Part shown: positions 52,307-60,587 of the stretch, in pieces
How the letters are laid out: each line of letters starts with the position of its first letter
Numbering within the stretch: the stretch's first letter is position 1
Translations under genes and position numbers: made by a program
The notes under the pieces: model-generated
The model's input: only the letters and a program-made list of their open reading frames with translations
Told to the model about the DNA's origin: nothing
Databases searched by the model: none
Origin: Pedobacter caeni
Lineage (GTDB): Bacteria > Bacteroidota > Bacteroidia > Sphingobacteriales > Sphingobacteriaceae
Direction: 5' to 3'
Length of the DNA stretch: 64,000 bases
Assembly: GCF_900129215.1 (NCBI RefSeq)
Contig: NZ_FQUQ01000002.1
Location: 1,426,001 to 1,490,000, forward strand

Positions 52307-53395
52307 ATGAAAAGATTAATACTTTTTCCCCTTATGCTTTCTTTGAATCTCAGCTTTGCTCAGAAAACCAACAGATTTGATAGTTTATATTCCAGCCTGT
52401 TTAAAGATAAAAAGTTCAATGGCAACGTCCTGATCGCCGAGAAGGGCGAGATCATTTATGAGCAATCCTTTGGCCTGGCTGATCAGGAAACCGGCCGGAA
52501 AATAAATAACAATGCCATATTTGAACTGGCCTCAGTTTCCAAACAATTCACTGCGATGGGAATTGTACTACTCGAAAAGCAAGGGAAACTAAAATATGAT
52601 GACCCGTTGGCTAAATATATTCCTGAGTTGAGCTCCTATAAAGGGATCACTATTCTCAATTTATTGAACCATACCAGTGGCCTTCCGGATTATATGGACT
52701 TTTTCGAAAAGAAATGGGATAAATCAAGGATCGCGGTTAACGAGGATATCATCAATATCTTTCAGCAACTTAAGCCCAAAGCAGACTTTGAACCCAATGA
52801 AAAGTATGAGTACAGCAATACCGGATATGCTTTACTGGGAACCATCATTGAACGGGTTTCAAAAGAATCTTTTGGTGGCTTTTTAAAGAAACATATCTTC
52901 AGCCCGCTGAAGATGAAAAATACCCTGGTATACAGAAGCAGGTACCAGCCACAGGTAATCAGGAATTATGCGAAGGGCTATGAAACAGATACGGTAAAAG
53001 GCCTGTTTCTTCCCGACCAGATGGGGAAAGATTACTATACCCGTTACCTGGACGGAATTGTGGGAGATGGAATGGTAAACTCCAGTCTGGAAGACCTGCT
53101 TAAATGGGATAGGGCATTATACACCAATCAACTGATTGGCCCAGAAGATAAAGAGAAGATTTTCAGCTCCTATCAGACCAGAACGGGAACGGCCACCAAT
53201 TATGGATTTGGCTGGAACATAGAAGAGCACAAAGTCTATGGTAAGATTGTTTCGCATGACGGAGGCTGGGCCGGTTACATCACTTATTTTGAACGACATC
53301 TGGATCAGGATAAAACCATCATTATGCTTCAAAATCACGATGATGTCGATATTCCGGTAACAGAGACGCGTAAAATATTATATAATTTGCCTTAA
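52307..53395 (+). CDS. Serine hydrolase (class C beta-lactamase fold), exported
   Basis: 362-aa exported member of the beta-lactamase-related serine hydrolases. Signal peptide 1-18 (ends SFAQ). SxxK is S76-V-S-K79 in FELASVSKQF; the YxN motif is YSN in KYEYSNTGYALLG; the third motif is HDGGWAGYITYF. Start ATG 52307. It lacks the TPR tail of the related enzyme at 8280. Likely a peptidase or esterase; substrate unknown. The 5' leader is notable (hairpin, possible leader peptide). Convergent with the next gene, 12 bases apart. Confidence 0.92.
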   Translation: MKRLILFPLMLSLNLSFAQKTNRFDSLYSSLFKDKKFNGNVLIAEKGEIIYEQSFGLADQETGRKINNNAIFELASVSKQFTAMGIVLLEKQGKLKYDDPLAKYIPELSSYKGITILNLLNHTSGLPDYMDFFEKKWDKSRIAVNEDIINIFQQLKPKADFEPNEKYEYSNTGYALLGTIIERVSKESFGGFLKKHIFSPLKMKNTLVYRSRYQPQVIRNYAKGYETDTVKGLFLPDQMGKDYYTRYLDGIVGDGMVNSSLEDLLKWDRALYTNQLIGPEDKEKIFSSYQTRTGTATNYGFGWNIEEHKVYGKIVSHDGGWAGYITYFERHLDQDKTIIMLQNHDDVDIPVTETRKILYNLP

Positions 53396-53407
53396 CGAGA
53401 CCTGGCC

Positions 53408-54529
53408 TTAGCGATAGATATCCCGCATTGCGAAATTAAACTGACTCATGATCTGTCGTGTCAGTTCCCGGTATAAGTCATCATAACTCGGTCTGTTATT
53501 GGCCACTCCATTGATGATGGCCATGTCTCTTCCACTGAGTGCATTCACATCACCAGTATACCTGCCCGTAAGACTTTCCCAGGTATACTGCGCAGGAATA
53601 CGGTTTGAAGCAATCAGTTTTTGTGTATGTGCATCTGTAATCCGGTAATCCATTATCGCTCTTGAGTTGATAATTCTTCTGGTTACATATACGGTAGCGG
53701 TAATTGTTTTGCTGCTTTGTGAACCAGCCATTTTATCACTTTTTACAGGAACCTTTTTTGATACATTGTAAGAGTAAGTATTGGTGGCCAGGTTGCTGAA
53801 CCAGATATCGTACATATTGATGTCCATAAACTGATCTACCCTGAGGTCATTTTGCTGTCCATATGACATGCCATAAAACTGATAGTAGCTGCGTTCCCCA
53901 ATAGAATTGAGGTTCCATAAAATGTCGCTTTCAAAGAAATTCCCGTTAATGGCATAATAACCAAAGCGCTGATCAAGTTTGTTCACCACCACATTTGTGA
54001 TGGCAGCTTCATAAGCCTCCTTCTTTTTAACAATAACATCTTTATAACCGGGAACATAAGTGTCAGCAATTTTTAGGTTATCATAAGCTTTTCTGGCGCT
54101 GAGCCTGTCGTTGCGCTGTAGCAAAGCGATTCCCCTGTTGTACCTTGCATCTGCTGCTGCTAATGCAGCCCCTTCTAATTCCTTATGGTAATTCCTCGGG
54201 CGGAAAGTCGTACTCCCTTCTTTCAGGTCTGTTGCCGCATCATACATTTTCTGCAGGGCCTCATAACCATTGTATACCAGATCAAGCATTTGCCCTTTTT
54301 TAGCATTGCTGTTTTTTGCCGTTGTGACGTCTTGCTCATATTTTGTAGCTGCTTCCTGATAAGCGATGGGAAGGATCCTTTGCGCATTGGCATCTGAAGG
54401 GTTTTTCTTCAGGTCATTGACGGCCGCATAATAGGCTTTACCATATTCTCCTTTATCAAAGAGTTTCTGAGTGGACTGACAGGATGAAAATACAAGAAGC
54501 AGGAGGGTGAATTTAAGCAGCGTTTTCAT
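53408..54529 (-). CDS. Putative lipoprotein with TPR-like N-terminus
   Basis: 373-aa lipoprotein (signal and lipobox FSSC, about Cys17). TPR-like helices at about 20-130 (KLFDKGEYGKAYYAAVNDLKKNPSDANAQ; YNGYEALQKMYDAA; YNRGIALLQRNDRLSARKAYDNLK), then a beta-rich part with SYQ/YNVSKKVPV and SRAIMDYRITDAHTQKLI and a helical end (RELTRQIMSQFNFAMRDIYR). Function unknown. Start ATG 54529; the preceding hairpin (54570-54600) ends transcription from the neighbour. Confidence 0.8.
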   Translation of the reverse strand: MKTLLKFTLLLLVFSSCQSTQKLFDKGEYGKAYYAAVNDLKKNPSDANAQRILPIAYQEAATKYEQDVTTAKNSNAKKGQMLDLVYNGYEALQKMYDAATDLKEGSTTFRPRNYHKELEGAALAAADARYNRGIALLQRNDRLSARKAYDNLKIADTYVPGYKDVIVKKKEAYEAAITNVVVNKLDQRFGYYAINGNFFESDILWNLNSIGERSYYQFYGMSYGQQNDLRVDQFMDINMYDIWFSNLATNTYSYNVSKKVPVKSDKMAGSQSSKTITATVYVTRRIINSRAIMDYRITDAHTQKLIASNRIPAQYTWESLTGRYTGDVNALSGRDMAIINGVANNRPSYDDLYRELTRQIMSQFNFAMRDIYR

Positions 54530-54569
54530 AGAATTCAGGTTAAGAGTAAATAAAGATATGGAAATAAAA

Positions 54570-54607
54570 GCGTCCATCTGAATTCAAATCAGATGGACGC
54601 TTTTTTT
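54570..54607. terminator. Strong bidirectional-type terminator
   Basis: GCGTCCATCTGA (54570-54581) and TCAGATGGACGC (54589-54600) make a perfect 12-bp stem with a 7-base loop. T7 follows on the plus side (54601-54607) and TTTT on the minus side. Its use is most likely for the minus-strand oxidoreductase gene ending at 54639. Confidence 0.75.
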
Positions 54608-54638
54608 AGTTCATTGCTTTATTTATTGAATGCAGCTA

Positions 54639-55493
54639 CTATGCAAAATCATGACTGATGACAGATTTTAACGTATTTGGTTTTCTTCCTGTTACCTGCT
54701 CCACATCATTAGTCGTAAAGCCGACATGATGATTTGCGATCACAGAATATACCGAGTTCATGTAAACTGCTACAAAATCCGGTGCACCTGCCTCTTTAAG
54801 TACAGCTATATATTGTTCAGGACTTGGTTGCGGGTAAACAATGGTTTTGCCGGTAACTTCAGAAAGGATAACTGCGGCATCTGCATAAGATAGGGTTTCC
54901 GGACCGGTAAGTTCATAGGTTTTTTTACTGTGGCCTTCCATAGTTAATACTGTTGCTGCTACTGCAGCAATATCTGCTACATCGATAAAACTGACTTTAC
55001 CATCTCCTGCGGTTGCAAAAGTAATTCCTCTTTGTGTAATGTTGTCCCATTCGTAATTCTTAAAATTCTGCGCAAAGAAAGTGGCCTTTAAAATAGTGTA
55101 ATCAAAGCCTTCTTTTGCCAGTCTTGCTTCGGTCTTTAAATGAAAAGACATATCAGGACCCATATGTTCCGATTTTAATGCGGATAAATAAACTACCTTC
55201 AGGATTCCTTTTGACTTCAGGAAGTCCAGAAAGGGGGTTATTAACTGGTCCATTTCCAGAACCATAGAAGGACCAAGAAGGAATACCTTATCTACACCGC
55301 TTGTTGCCGCTTCAAAAGTAGCAGGATCATCAAAAGAGAACTGAACCAGTTCATCTGATAATCCAAGTTTTTCTTTTGACTCTTCCACATTTCTGGTGCC
55401 AGCAAGAAAGGGGATGCCTTTTGCCTGAAGGTCTTTGATCAATGCTTTTCCAATTGCGCCTGTAGCGCCTGTGATTAAAATTTTATTTGCCAT
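54639..55493 (-). CDS. NmrA-family NAD(P)-binding oxidoreductase (QorB/YtfG-like)
   Basis: 284-aa Rossmann-fold protein. The dinucleotide-binding motif is ITGATGAIGKALI (about residues 6-18). KVFLLGPSMVLEMDQL, VVYLSALKSEH and GFDYTILKATFFAQNF follow the NmrA/QorB pattern; TYELTGPETLSYADAAVILSEVTGK matches the usual C-terminal region. QorB reduces quinones with NADPH. It is divergent from an HxlR regulator at 55554, which is the same arrangement as ytfG/ytfH in Escherichia coli. Confidence 0.88.
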   Translation of the reverse strand: MANKILITGATGAIGKALIKDLQAKGIPFLAGTRNVEESKEKLGLSDELVQFSFDDPATFEAATSGVDKVFLLGPSMVLEMDQLITPFLDFLKSKGILKVVYLSALKSEHMGPDMSFHLKTEARLAKEGFDYTILKATFFAQNFKNYEWDNITQRGITFATAGDGKVSFIDVADIAAVAATVLTMEGHSKKTYELTGPETLSYADAAVILSEVTGKTIVYPQPSPEQYIAVLKEAGAPDFVAVYMNSVYSVIANHHVGFTTNDVEQVTGRKPNTLKSVISHDFA

Positions 55494-55519
55494 TTTATTT
55501 GGGATTTTACTTTCAATAG

Positions 55520-55532
55520 TTACTTTTAGTAA
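55520..55532. promoter_or_regulatory. HxlR-type operator candidate
   Basis: TTACTTTTAGTAA (55520-55532) is a perfect palindrome (TTACT-TTT-AGTAA) in the 60-base divergent gap. TTACTTTT-type half-sites are known for HxlR-family operators upstream of YtfG-like genes. It lies between both start codons and probably controls both. Confidence 0.55.
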
Positions 55533-55553
55533 TACAATATTAAGAGGTAACTA

Positions 55554-56009
55554 ATGGATAAACAAGAAGGTACAGCAACATTACTCAGGAACAGCGGTGT
55601 AACTATTGCTGGGAATGAGGAGCTTAAGGGTGATAGAAAGTTACAGGAAATTTTTAACAATGCCAATACGATAGCCAATGAGATTTGTCCGGTAGGGGAT
55701 GTCATTGCCAGAATCAGCGATAAGTGGAGCATCTTATCTATTTATGCATTGGGTGCTTACGGAAAGCTGAGATTCAGCGAATTGATCCATAAGATTGATG
55801 GCATTTCCCACCGGATGCTGACCGTAACTTTGAGAAATCTGGAAGGAGACGGCTTTATCAAAAGAACAGTTCATGCTGAAGTGCCACCAAGGGTGGATTA
55901 TGAATTGACTGAACTGGGCCACAGCCTGATGCAACAGTTGTCTGGCATCATTGGCTGGGCCGAAGCCAACGGAGCAGAAATACTTGCTTTTAGAAATAAG
56001 AAGGGATAA
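55554..56009 (+). CDS. HxlR-family winged-helix regulator
   Basis: 151-aa DNA-binding protein. The family core begins NEICPVGDVIARISDKWSILSIYALG with the conserved Cys that senses electrophiles or redox stress in this family, continues RFSELIHKIDGISHRMLTVTLRNLEGDGFIKR and ends VDYELTELGHSLMQQL. An N-terminal extension of about 40 residues is longer than the usual HxlR. It is divergent from the NmrA oxidoreductase gene with a palindrome between, so it probably represses it in the absence of stress. Confidence 0.9.
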   Translation: MDKQEGTATLLRNSGVTIAGNEELKGDRKLQEIFNNANTIANEICPVGDVIARISDKWSILSIYALGAYGKLRFSELIHKIDGISHRMLTVTLRNLEGDGFIKRTVHAEVPPRVDYELTELGHSLMQQLSGIIGWAEANGAEILAFRNKKG

Positions 56010-56077
56010 GATCAGGCGATGCCAACAAGAAATTTAGAATTGACATCGCCTGTGATCTCCGGATTTATGGGCAATAG

Positions 56078-56527
56078 TTAGTCTAATAGAATGTCGAGTT
56101 CCTCGGTAGCTGGAATAAGACATACACTTTTACTACATGGACTGTACTCCAGTTTACATTTAACAGAAATAGGGTCTTGTGTTTTTAGTTTGACCTTTTG
56201 CTGAAATGTCGCGATTCCTTCAAAAAAGCCAATGTCCATCTTAAAAATGGAATCATATTCTATTTGTGGCGCTGATTCTATAGTTTCACCGATAAGATCA
56301 TATTGAGGAGAGGCCTGAAAATTAAAAGATGTTTTTATTGGCCCTCCTTCTTTTAGTTTTTGGGAATAAATATGCCAGCCATTATCCATCATTGCAGTAA
56401 TCGTAATTATGGCTTCTGTTTTGTTGATTTTTTTTACACTGTAGCTCCATTGTACATGCTCTTTTATAATTTGAGCAAATGAATATGAGCTCATTAGAAT
56501 GAATGCTATTAAAAATGCTTTTTTCAT
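56078..56527 (-). CDS. Periplasmic DsbD-alpha-like (DsbC corrector) protein
   Basis: 149-aa exported protein resembling the N-terminal domain of DsbD (PF11412, thiol:disulfide interchange corrector). Signal peptide 1-19 (ends SYSFAQ). Motifs MMDNGWHIYSQKLKEGGPIKTSF, GFFEGIATFQQKVKL and a Cys-rich end KCKLEYSPCSKSVCLIP, where DsbD-alpha has its redox Cys pair. It is a single domain without the DsbD membrane part. Start ATG 56527; a full-match -7 element (minus TAACTTTG, 56546-56553) lies just upstream. It is divergent from the histidine-kinase gene. Confidence 0.82.
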   Translation of the reverse strand: MKKAFLIAFILMSSYSFAQIIKEHVQWSYSVKKINKTEAIITITAMMDNGWHIYSQKLKEGGPIKTSFNFQASPQYDLIGETIESAPQIEYDSIFKMDIGFFEGIATFQQKVKLKTQDPISVKCKLEYSPCSKSVCLIPATEELDILLD

Positions 56528-56545
56528 ATTGATCTGTTTATGATA

Positions 56546-56553
56546 CAAAGTTA
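56546..56553 (-). promoter_or_regulatory. -7 element of the DsbD-alpha-like gene
   Basis: Minus-strand TAACTTTG is a perfect TAnnTTTG match, 19 bases before ATG 56527. A TTTA lies 23 bases further up where -33 is expected. Confidence 0.42.
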
Positions 56554-56638
56554 TCCTCCCGGGGCTCTGTGTCAGTTAAAGGATTCTTAATTAATGTTAA
56601 GGAGTGTTAATTCATGCACTGGCCAGGAGTAATTCATT

Positions 56639-56646
56639 TACCTTTG
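56639..56646 (+). promoter_or_regulatory. -7 element of the histidine-kinase operon
   Basis: TACCTTTG is a full match to TAnnTTTG about 40 bases before ATG 56687. Its counterpart on the other strand lies 86 bases away. No good -33 box is present. Confidence 0.42.
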
Positions 56647-56686
56647 ATTTGGAAAGGGGCTATTTTTCAGCTCTTTGTCGTTTTAA

Positions 56687-58075
56687 ATGAAAAGGAAACT
56701 CTCTTTTATTCTCTTTATTGCATTGCTAACCTGTAGTGGTATTATCTCATTTCAATTCTTTTGGATGTATAGTGCATATAAGGTAAATGAAGACAATTTC
56801 AATAAAAATGCTTCGATTATTTTACAGCGCAGCATTGACGATTATCAATTACAGCATGCTGGCATATCCAGTTCCATCATATCAGCTACTGAAGTCTCCA
56901 TTTCAACAGTAGACTCCAGTGGAAATTGTGGTCCTTGTCTGGAACTAAAAAAAAAGCAGATAGAAGCGGTAAAGAAAAAAGCCATGGAGGCATTGAACAA
57001 AAGAATAGAGGAGGGCCAGGTACAACAAAAGCACATCAATGCTGATAATATGGACAAAGATATGCTCTTTCTACTGTCACGTCTGATTTCCAAATCCAGA
57101 AACCAAACCGTTAATTTAGAGGTCCTTCAAAAAAAATATAGAAAAGAACTGGCAAAATCTAATATTGATGTGGATTTCAGCCTTTCTTTTGTTAGAGCTT
57201 CGAAAAAAGCGGAAAAAGCTCAGGTTGTTGGTCAGGTGGGGTTTTCAGAAAACAATACGATGATACAGGGCTCTTTTATAAACAGAGGACGTTACCTGTT
57301 GCTGCAAACGCTTAGCCCAATCCTTATTTCACTGGTCTTAATTCTCCTCACTGCCGGAAGTCTCTGGTACATGCTGTATGTGATTTTACGTCAGAAAAAA
57401 TTAGATAACATTAAAAACGATTTCATTAACAACATGACCCATGAGTTGAGGACACCAATCGCTATATTAAAATCAACCCATGAAGCACTGGATAAATTTG
57501 GTGAAGTAACCGATCTTGAAAAGACACAACGGTATTTGAAGATGAACATTACAGTACTTGATAAACTGGAGAATAGCGTAGAAAGAATCCTGGATATCAA
57601 TGAGTACGAAAAACAGGAAAGGGTAGCAAGACTGGAGAATGTTAACCTTAAAAGGTTAGTTCAGGAAGTCATCAATAGATTCTCTTTAAATGAAGGGAGT
57701 AGTATTACCTATGAGTACAGATTGTCAAATGAGGAAGTCATTACCGAAGCTTACGCGATGGACACGATTATTTCCAATCTTATAGATAACGCTGTTAAGT
57801 ATGCGAAAAATGAACAGGCAAAGATATTGGTGAGAATTTTTCCGCTTGGGGATGGCTGGCAACTTCAGGTGGCAGATAATGGCTATGGTATCCAGTCCAG
57901 GCATTTGCCGTTTATTTTTGATAAATTTTACAGGGTACCAATGGGAAATTTGCATAATGTAAAAGGATACGGCCTTGGATTAAATTATGTGAAAGTACTT
58001 GTTCAGCTTTTAAAAGGAGAGATTAGTATAGAAAGTAAACCGGATGTCGGTACTACATTTACCATAAAATTTTAG
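56687..58075 (+). CDS. Membrane sensor histidine kinase with periplasmic CGPC motif
   Basis: 462-aa histidine kinase, RprX-like. Two membrane helices (about 7-29 and 203-233) enclose a 170-residue periplasmic sensor. The sensor holds CGPC (Cys81, Cys84), the active-site sequence of thioredoxins, and a long charged helical stretch. The transmitter has HisKA with His252 in NNMTHELRTPIA and HATPase_c (SNLIDNAVKYAKN; VADNGYGI; GYGLGLNYV). It is followed 2 bases later by its response regulator. The divergent DsbD-alpha-like gene shares the promoter region, and a thiol-redox cue is therefore a reasonable inference. Some related kinases lack these cysteines, which makes this a point to compare. Confidence 0.94.
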   Translation: MKRKLSFILFIALLTCSGIISFQFFWMYSAYKVNEDNFNKNASIILQRSIDDYQLQHAGISSSIISATEVSISTVDSSGNCGPCLELKKKQIEAVKKKAMEALNKRIEEGQVQQKHINADNMDKDMLFLLSRLISKSRNQTVNLEVLQKKYRKELAKSNIDVDFSLSFVRASKKAEKAQVVGQVGFSENNTMIQGSFINRGRYLLLQTLSPILISLVLILLTAGSLWYMLYVILRQKKLDNIKNDFINNMTHELRTPIAILKSTHEALDKFGEVTDLEKTQRYLKMNITVLDKLENSVERILDINEYEKQERVARLENVNLKRLVQEVINRFSLNEGSSITYEYRLSNEEVITEAYAMDTIISNLIDNAVKYAKNEQAKILVRIFPLGDGWQLQVADNGYGIQSRHLPFIFDKFYRVPMGNLHNVKGYGLGLNYVKVLVQLLKGEISIESKPDVGTTFTIKF

Positions 58076-58077
58076 CC

Positions 58078-58773
58078 ATGGAGAAGATCAGATTGTTACT
58101 GGTTGAAGATGAGAATGTGCTTGCACTGGTGATCAAAGAAACGTTGGAAACCAGAGGCTTCGAAGTGAAGGTGGCTGCAAATGGGGTGGAAGGCTGGAGT
58201 ATGTATAATTTAAATAAACCGGATATTTGTATTGTCGATATTATGATGCCGAGGAAAGATGGACTATCCCTTGTGGCAGATATCAGAGAGGTGGATAGCA
58301 ATACGCCGATAATTTTGCTCACAGCCAGAACACAGACAGAGGATGTGTTGAAGGGACTGGAAATAGGAGCTGATGATTATATGAAAAAGCCTTTTAGTAT
58401 GGAAGAACTGATTTTACGCGTCAAAAGCCTTACGAGGAGATCGATCAGGGGAAATACTGATATGAGTTCAAAAGAAAATGCTACAGCAACCATAGGCCGC
58501 TATAGCTTAAATTATACACGCCTGGAGCTTTCCTACGACAATATTATTATTAATCTTTCTCAGCGTGAAGCAGATTTATTAAAAATGCTGCTGGAAAATA
58601 AAAATGAATTGTTAAACAGACGTACCGCTCTTTTAAAGATTTGGGGAGACGATAGCCTGTTTCATTCACGTACAATGGATGTTTACATTACCAGATTACG
58701 TAAATATCTTCAACAAGATGCTGTTGTACAAATTTTAAATGTACGGGGTCAGGGTTATAAGCTGGTAGATTAG
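58078..58773 (+). CDS. OmpR-family response regulator
   Basis: 231-aa response regulator, RprY-like. Receiver domain: acidic pocket Glu10/Asp11, phospho-acceptor Asp54 in CIVDIMMPRKDG, Thr/Lys sites LLTAR and MKKPFS. Winged-helix domain at about 135-230 (QREADLLKMLLENKNELLNR; SRTMDVYITRLRKYL; VRGQGYKLV). It is the partner of the kinase upstream (2-base gap). Targets unknown; the divergent DsbD-alpha-like gene is an obvious candidate. Confidence 0.95.
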   Translation: MEKIRLLLVEDENVLALVIKETLETRGFEVKVAANGVEGWSMYNLNKPDICIVDIMMPRKDGLSLVADIREVDSNTPIILLTARTQTEDVLKGLEIGADDYMKKPFSMEELILRVKSLTRRSIRGNTDMSSKENATATIGRYSLNYTRLELSYDNIIINLSQREADLLKMLLENKNELLNRRTALLKIWGDDSLFHSRTMDVYITRLRKYLQQDAVVQILNVRGQGYKLVD

Positions 58774-59046
58774 ATACAGCGGACTGTCAAAATTTGCCTT
58801 TTCTCTAAAAACAAATGTCGGCTAACTATGCCGGACCAAATCGGTCAGCAATTGGTTTGTTGAGGAAGTTTGCTTTCTTTCTTCGTCATTATTTTTAATT
58901 TGATTATTTGCAAGTTAGCAGTTATCAATGTGATGAGACGAAAGTAATCTAATTCCTATCTCAATCTACAGAAGCCCGGAACATAAAAAAGATTAGGATT
59001 GAGGTTAATAAATAGGAAAAAGAAAAAGTAGTTGTACAGGTGTAAG
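58774..59046. other. Intergenic region without recognised gene
   Basis: About 270 bases of A/T-rich DNA between the response regulator and the promoter at 59047. No open frame of note, RNA gene or strong repeat is seen. Confidence 0.5.
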
Positions 59047-59078
59047 TACCCATATTTGGGTAGAGAAGTGTATATTTG
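59047..59078 (+). promoter_or_regulatory. Promoter with palindromic site for the CBS-kinase operon
   Basis: TACCCA-TATT-TGGGTA (59047-59062) is a perfect 16-base palindrome lying just upstream of TATATTTG (59071-59078), a full -7 match, 28 bases before ATG 59107. The palindrome occupies the -33 position, so it is probably an activator or repressor site. Confidence 0.5.
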
Positions 59079-59106
59079 ATACAATAAATATTTTAAAAAT
59101 CGTTTT

Positions 59107-59460
59107 ATGAATGAAGTGGACAGAACCTATAATATTAATTTAAGTTTTGAAGAAATAAAACTTCCGCCATTTCAGGATATCCTGGTTCTTGCTAAAAACT
59201 CTGTTCAGGGAAAAATCGGCCTGTCAAAATCGTTCGAATTATTGGTGCCTAATGGTTTCGAAATCATTGATATTAACGATGGTATGATAGAGACTATTTT
59301 CGTCCACAGGAACATTCTTGCGAAGATCTCAAAGGAGAAAGTGATACAGATTCTCCAAAATAATGTGTTTCCTTTTATTTCTGAAGGGGAACTCATCAGT
59401 GTAAATTTCAAAGTGAATATTTCTGTGAAAGATATTGTCTTTAAAGATTCGGATTTATGA
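59107..59460 (+). CDS. Unrecognised 117-aa protein, partner of the CBS kinase
   Basis: Small acidic protein (NINLSFEEIKLPPFQDILVLA; FELLVPNGFEIIDINDGMIETIFVHRNILAKI; QILQNNVFPFISEGELISVNFKVNIS) without signal or membrane part. The pattern is of alternating strands and helices. I do not recognise a family. Its stop overlaps the next ATG (ATGA, 59457-59460), so translation is coupled to the CBS histidine kinase and the products probably interact. A role as sensor or inhibitor is conjecture. Confidence 0.75.
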   Translation: MNEVDRTYNINLSFEEIKLPPFQDILVLAKNSVQGKIGLSKSFELLVPNGFEIIDINDGMIETIFVHRNILAKISKEKVIQILQNNVFPFISEGELISVNFKVNISVKDIVFKDSDL

Positions 59461-60470
59461 ATATAGCCCAACTCATTAAATACAATTATGTGAGTATTGA
59501 CGGTTACCAGGGGGTACATGTTGCAAGAAGCCATACCGCTATTGCAGATGGCCTGGTGATTTTAGACGAGAACATACCAGTTGGCGTTCTGACTTCAGTA
59601 GACCTGGCGAGGAAACATCATGTCATCATCATGGATTGTCTCAGCCCTAAACCTACAGTCGAGAAAGCAGATAAAATCAGTAAAGTCCTGGAAGTCATGA
59701 AAGCTAGCGGACATGATGTTTTGCTGGTATATGATCAGGGCAGTTTTTTAGGAACCATATCACAACATGATATCCTAAACCACCTGCATGCCAACCTGAA
59801 CCGCCAGAAGCTTTCGCTTCAATCGGTTGCGCATGACCTCAGAAGCCCGATTGCCTCTATAAAGATGCTGGGAGATATGCTGCAGGATAACCTGATCCTG
59901 GTCGAAAACAAACAATTGGTGGATTATTTAAACCAAAGCTGTGATTTCGCTCAGAAAATAATTGAAGACATCCTGCTTACTGAGCAGACATTTGAAGAGA
60001 TGGTCAATTATTCTGAAGAGAATTTTGATGAACTGGTGGAGGAATGTGCTGCTGGTCTTTCTACAGAGTTTGAAAAGAAAGAACTGATCCTTCAAACGGA
60101 TTTTAAATTTGGTAAATCGGTCAAGATGGACCGGCCTAAATTTAAAAGGGCGATATATAACCTGATTTCAAACAGCATCAAGTTTACCAATAACAATGGG
60201 AAAATTGAATTGTCTACTGTCGTTAAAGACAACATGCTGAAACTAGTGGTCAAGGACAATGGAATTGGGATCCCTGAAAATATTCAGGAGCAGATTTTCG
60301 ATAAATTTACACGTGCCAAAAGACGGGGAACAGCAGGTGAACCTACTACAGGCCTAGGGATGTACCTGACCAAGCAAATTGTAGAGCTGCATGATGGCAG
60401 TATTGAGGTCGAAAGCGACGGAAAGAGCGGAACTTCATTCTCCATTCTTTTGCCCATTAAGAACGACTGA
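59457..60470 (+). CDS. Soluble histidine kinase with N-terminal CBS-domain pair
   Basis: 337-aa cytoplasmic kinase. Residues 1-112 form two CBS-like units (DGLVILDENIPVGVLTSVDLARK; DVLLVYDQGSFLGTISQHDILNHL), which in other proteins bind adenosyl nucleotides. HisKA has His126 in SVAHDLRSPIASIKM; HATPase_c has N235 (YNLISNSIKF), VKDNGIGIP and GLGMYLTKQIVEL. No membrane helix and no adjacent response regulator. CBS domains directly fused to a histidine kinase are rare; an energy-state sensor is a plausible reading, not proven. Confidence 0.9.
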   Translation: MNIAQLIKYNYVSIDGYQGVHVARSHTAIADGLVILDENIPVGVLTSVDLARKHHVIIMDCLSPKPTVEKADKISKVLEVMKASGHDVLLVYDQGSFLGTISQHDILNHLHANLNRQKLSLQSVAHDLRSPIASIKMLGDMLQDNLILVENKQLVDYLNQSCDFAQKIIEDILLTEQTFEEMVNYSEENFDELVEECAAGLSTEFEKKELILQTDFKFGKSVKMDRPKFKRAIYNLISNSIKFTNNNGKIELSTVVKDNMLKLVVKDNGIGIPENIQEQIFDKFTRAKRRGTAGEPTTGLGMYLTKQIVELHDGSIEVESDGKSGTSFSILLPIKND

Positions 60471-60522
60471 TCAAAAATGACCAGTCAAAAAATGACTGAT
60501 CAGGTGCTGCCTTAAATTTTAA

Positions 60523-60557
60523 ACTGTAGTCAGGTCAAAAAATGGCCCGACTACAGT
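60523..60557. terminator. Inverted repeat between convergent genes
   Basis: ACTGTAGTC (60523-60531) and GACTACAGT (60549-60557) form a perfect 9-bp stem, extended by GGTC/GGCC after a mismatch. It lies between the CBS-kinase stop and the oxidoreductase stop and may serve either strand. Confidence 0.5.
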
Positions 60558-60587
60558 TCAGATAAAGATGTTTTCAGTAATTCCTGA

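Noticed and set aside
8280..53395. Drug-resistance beta-lactamases
   Set aside because: The two class-C-fold proteins (8280-9743 and 52307-53395) are of the broad serine-hydrolase type with GG turns rather than KTG; nothing supports a resistance role.
59047..59062. Second, shifted promoter using TATTTGG at 59053
   Set aside because: It lacks the two-base spacer between TA and TTTG; the match at 59071-59078 is complete and closer to the start codon.
60476..60512. Short inverted repeats after the CBS kinase (ATGACCAGTC/GACTG... region)
   Set aside because: Arms are short and imperfect; the 60523-60557 repeat is the better terminator candidate.
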